From contig JBMZCX010000104.1 in the NCBI GenBank assembly GCA_049613795.1, forward strand, positions 1-6,889: 6,889 bases of DNA, in the 5' to 3' direction. The notes beneath the pieces are model-generated. The model did no database searches and was not told where the DNA came from. It saw only the letters and a list, made by a program, of their open reading frames with translations. Origin of the DNA: Thalassotalea_B sp049613795 (lineage in GTDB: Bacteria > Pseudomonadota > Gammaproteobacteria > Enterobacterales > Alteromonadaceae). The position numbers and the translations under genes were made by a program. Position 1 is the first letter of the stretch. Every line of letters starts with the position of its first letter. Of this stretch, positions 6,519 to 6,889 are shown piece after piece.

Positions 6519-6889
6519 ATGGCGGTTTATATTGCCAACGTTATATTTGACCAAAAGCAGCGAGTTTTAAAAAAAGATGGCCAAACTCGGGCACTTGAAC
6601 CTAAAGTTTTTAGCCTACTTATCACGTTAATTGCTGCTAACGGTGACATTGTAACTCGTGATCAGCTTATTGAGCTGGTGTGGAATAAACGTATTGTTGG
6701 TGAAGGGGCAATAAACCGAACGGTTTCTTTATTGCGGGGGCACTTTTTAGCGCTTACCGATGCAAATATTATTGAAACGGTACCCACACAAGGGTATCGA
6801 CTAATTGCTGACGTTTCAGATTTTAATCCTACAGAAACAGAAACAGAAACAGAAACAGAAACAGAAACAGAAACAGAAACAGAAACAGA
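6519..6889 (+). CDS. CadC/ToxR-like winged-helix transcriptional regulator, N-terminal part (3' end outside window)
   Basis: The visible 123 codons begin MAVYIANVIFDQKQRVL and contain a full OmpR/PhoB-type C-terminal DNA-binding domain placed at the N-terminus, as in CadC and ToxR. Landmarks are LEPKVFSLL (27-35), GDIVTRDQLIELVW (42-55), the recognition helix region GEGAINRTVSLLR (61-73) and IIETVPTQGYRL (84-95). From residue 105 the protein becomes a pure Thr-Glu repeat encoded by ACAGAA units, a likely flexible cytoplasmic linker. In the CadC class a membrane helix and a sensory domain would follow, but they are beyond the window. The start ATG has AGAGA five bases upstream; the ATG at 6502 reaches a stop at once. 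It is divergent from the lipoprotein gene, which is probably a target. Confidence 0.85.
   Translation, partial: MAVYIANVIFDQKQRVLKKDGQTRALEPKVFSLLITLIAANGDIVTRDQLIELVWNKRIVGEGAINRTVSLLRGHFLALTDANIIETVPTQGYRLIADVSDFNPTETETETETETETETETET
6831..6889 (+). repeat. Perfect ACAGAA hexanucleotide tandem repeat, at least 9.8 copies
   Basis: Nine complete ACAGAA units (6831-6884) plus five bases run to the window end without a mismatch, so the true copy number is unknown. In the regulator's frame each unit encodes Thr-Glu, 19 residues visible. Because the unit is two codons, gain or loss of copies by slippage changes linker length without shifting the frame. Confidence 0.97.

Overview
The window is AT-rich, and its gene content suits a marine gammaproteobacterium of the Alteromonadales, possibly a Pseudoalteromonas relative. 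That placement is an inference from protein style, codon use and a canonical gammaproteobacterial Fur-box sequence; no rRNA or other marker is present.

Layout, left to right: (1) bases 1-1479 hold the C-terminal ~490 residues of tmcA, the tRNA-Met anticodon ac4C acetyltransferase, cut by the window edge. (2) A 56-codon minus-strand gene (1476-1646) with a near-perfect Shine-Dalgarno converges on tmcA, and the stop codons overlap. (3) Bases 1650-1826 form a divergent control region with a Fur box matching 14 of 15 consensus positions. (4) Bases 1827-3714 are a tight two-gene operon for an ABC-2 exporter (ATPase, then permease, 1 base apart). (5) A convergent minus-strand gene (3807-4250) encodes a small secreted, probably outer-membrane beta-barrel, protein. 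(6) Bases 4251-4555 are non-coding except for a strong terminator at 4502-4533. (7) Bases 4556-6382 (minus) encode a 608-residue lipoprotein with two alpha/beta-hydrolase modules: the first has an intact esterase/PHB-depolymerase-type triad, the second seems to have lost its nucleophile. (8) Divergent from it, 6519 to the window end is the start of a CadC/ToxR-like winged-helix regulator. Its DNA-binding domain is followed at once by a perfect ACAGAA hexanucleotide repeat (Thr-Glu codons) that runs off the window.

Two stretches look like regulatory units. The Fur box lies between the small gene and the exporter operon, so one or both are probably iron-responsive. Between the lipoprotein and the regulator lie TTATGTT direct repeats on an 11-bp period, the spacing typical of OmpR/PhoB-type winged-helix operators. 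This suggests the regulator controls the lipoprotein, itself, or both. No mobile element, CRISPR array, tRNA or rRNA was seen. The best candidates for something undescribed are the regulator/two-module lipoprotein pair with its repeat-encoded linker, and the Fur-linked small protein/exporter locus.
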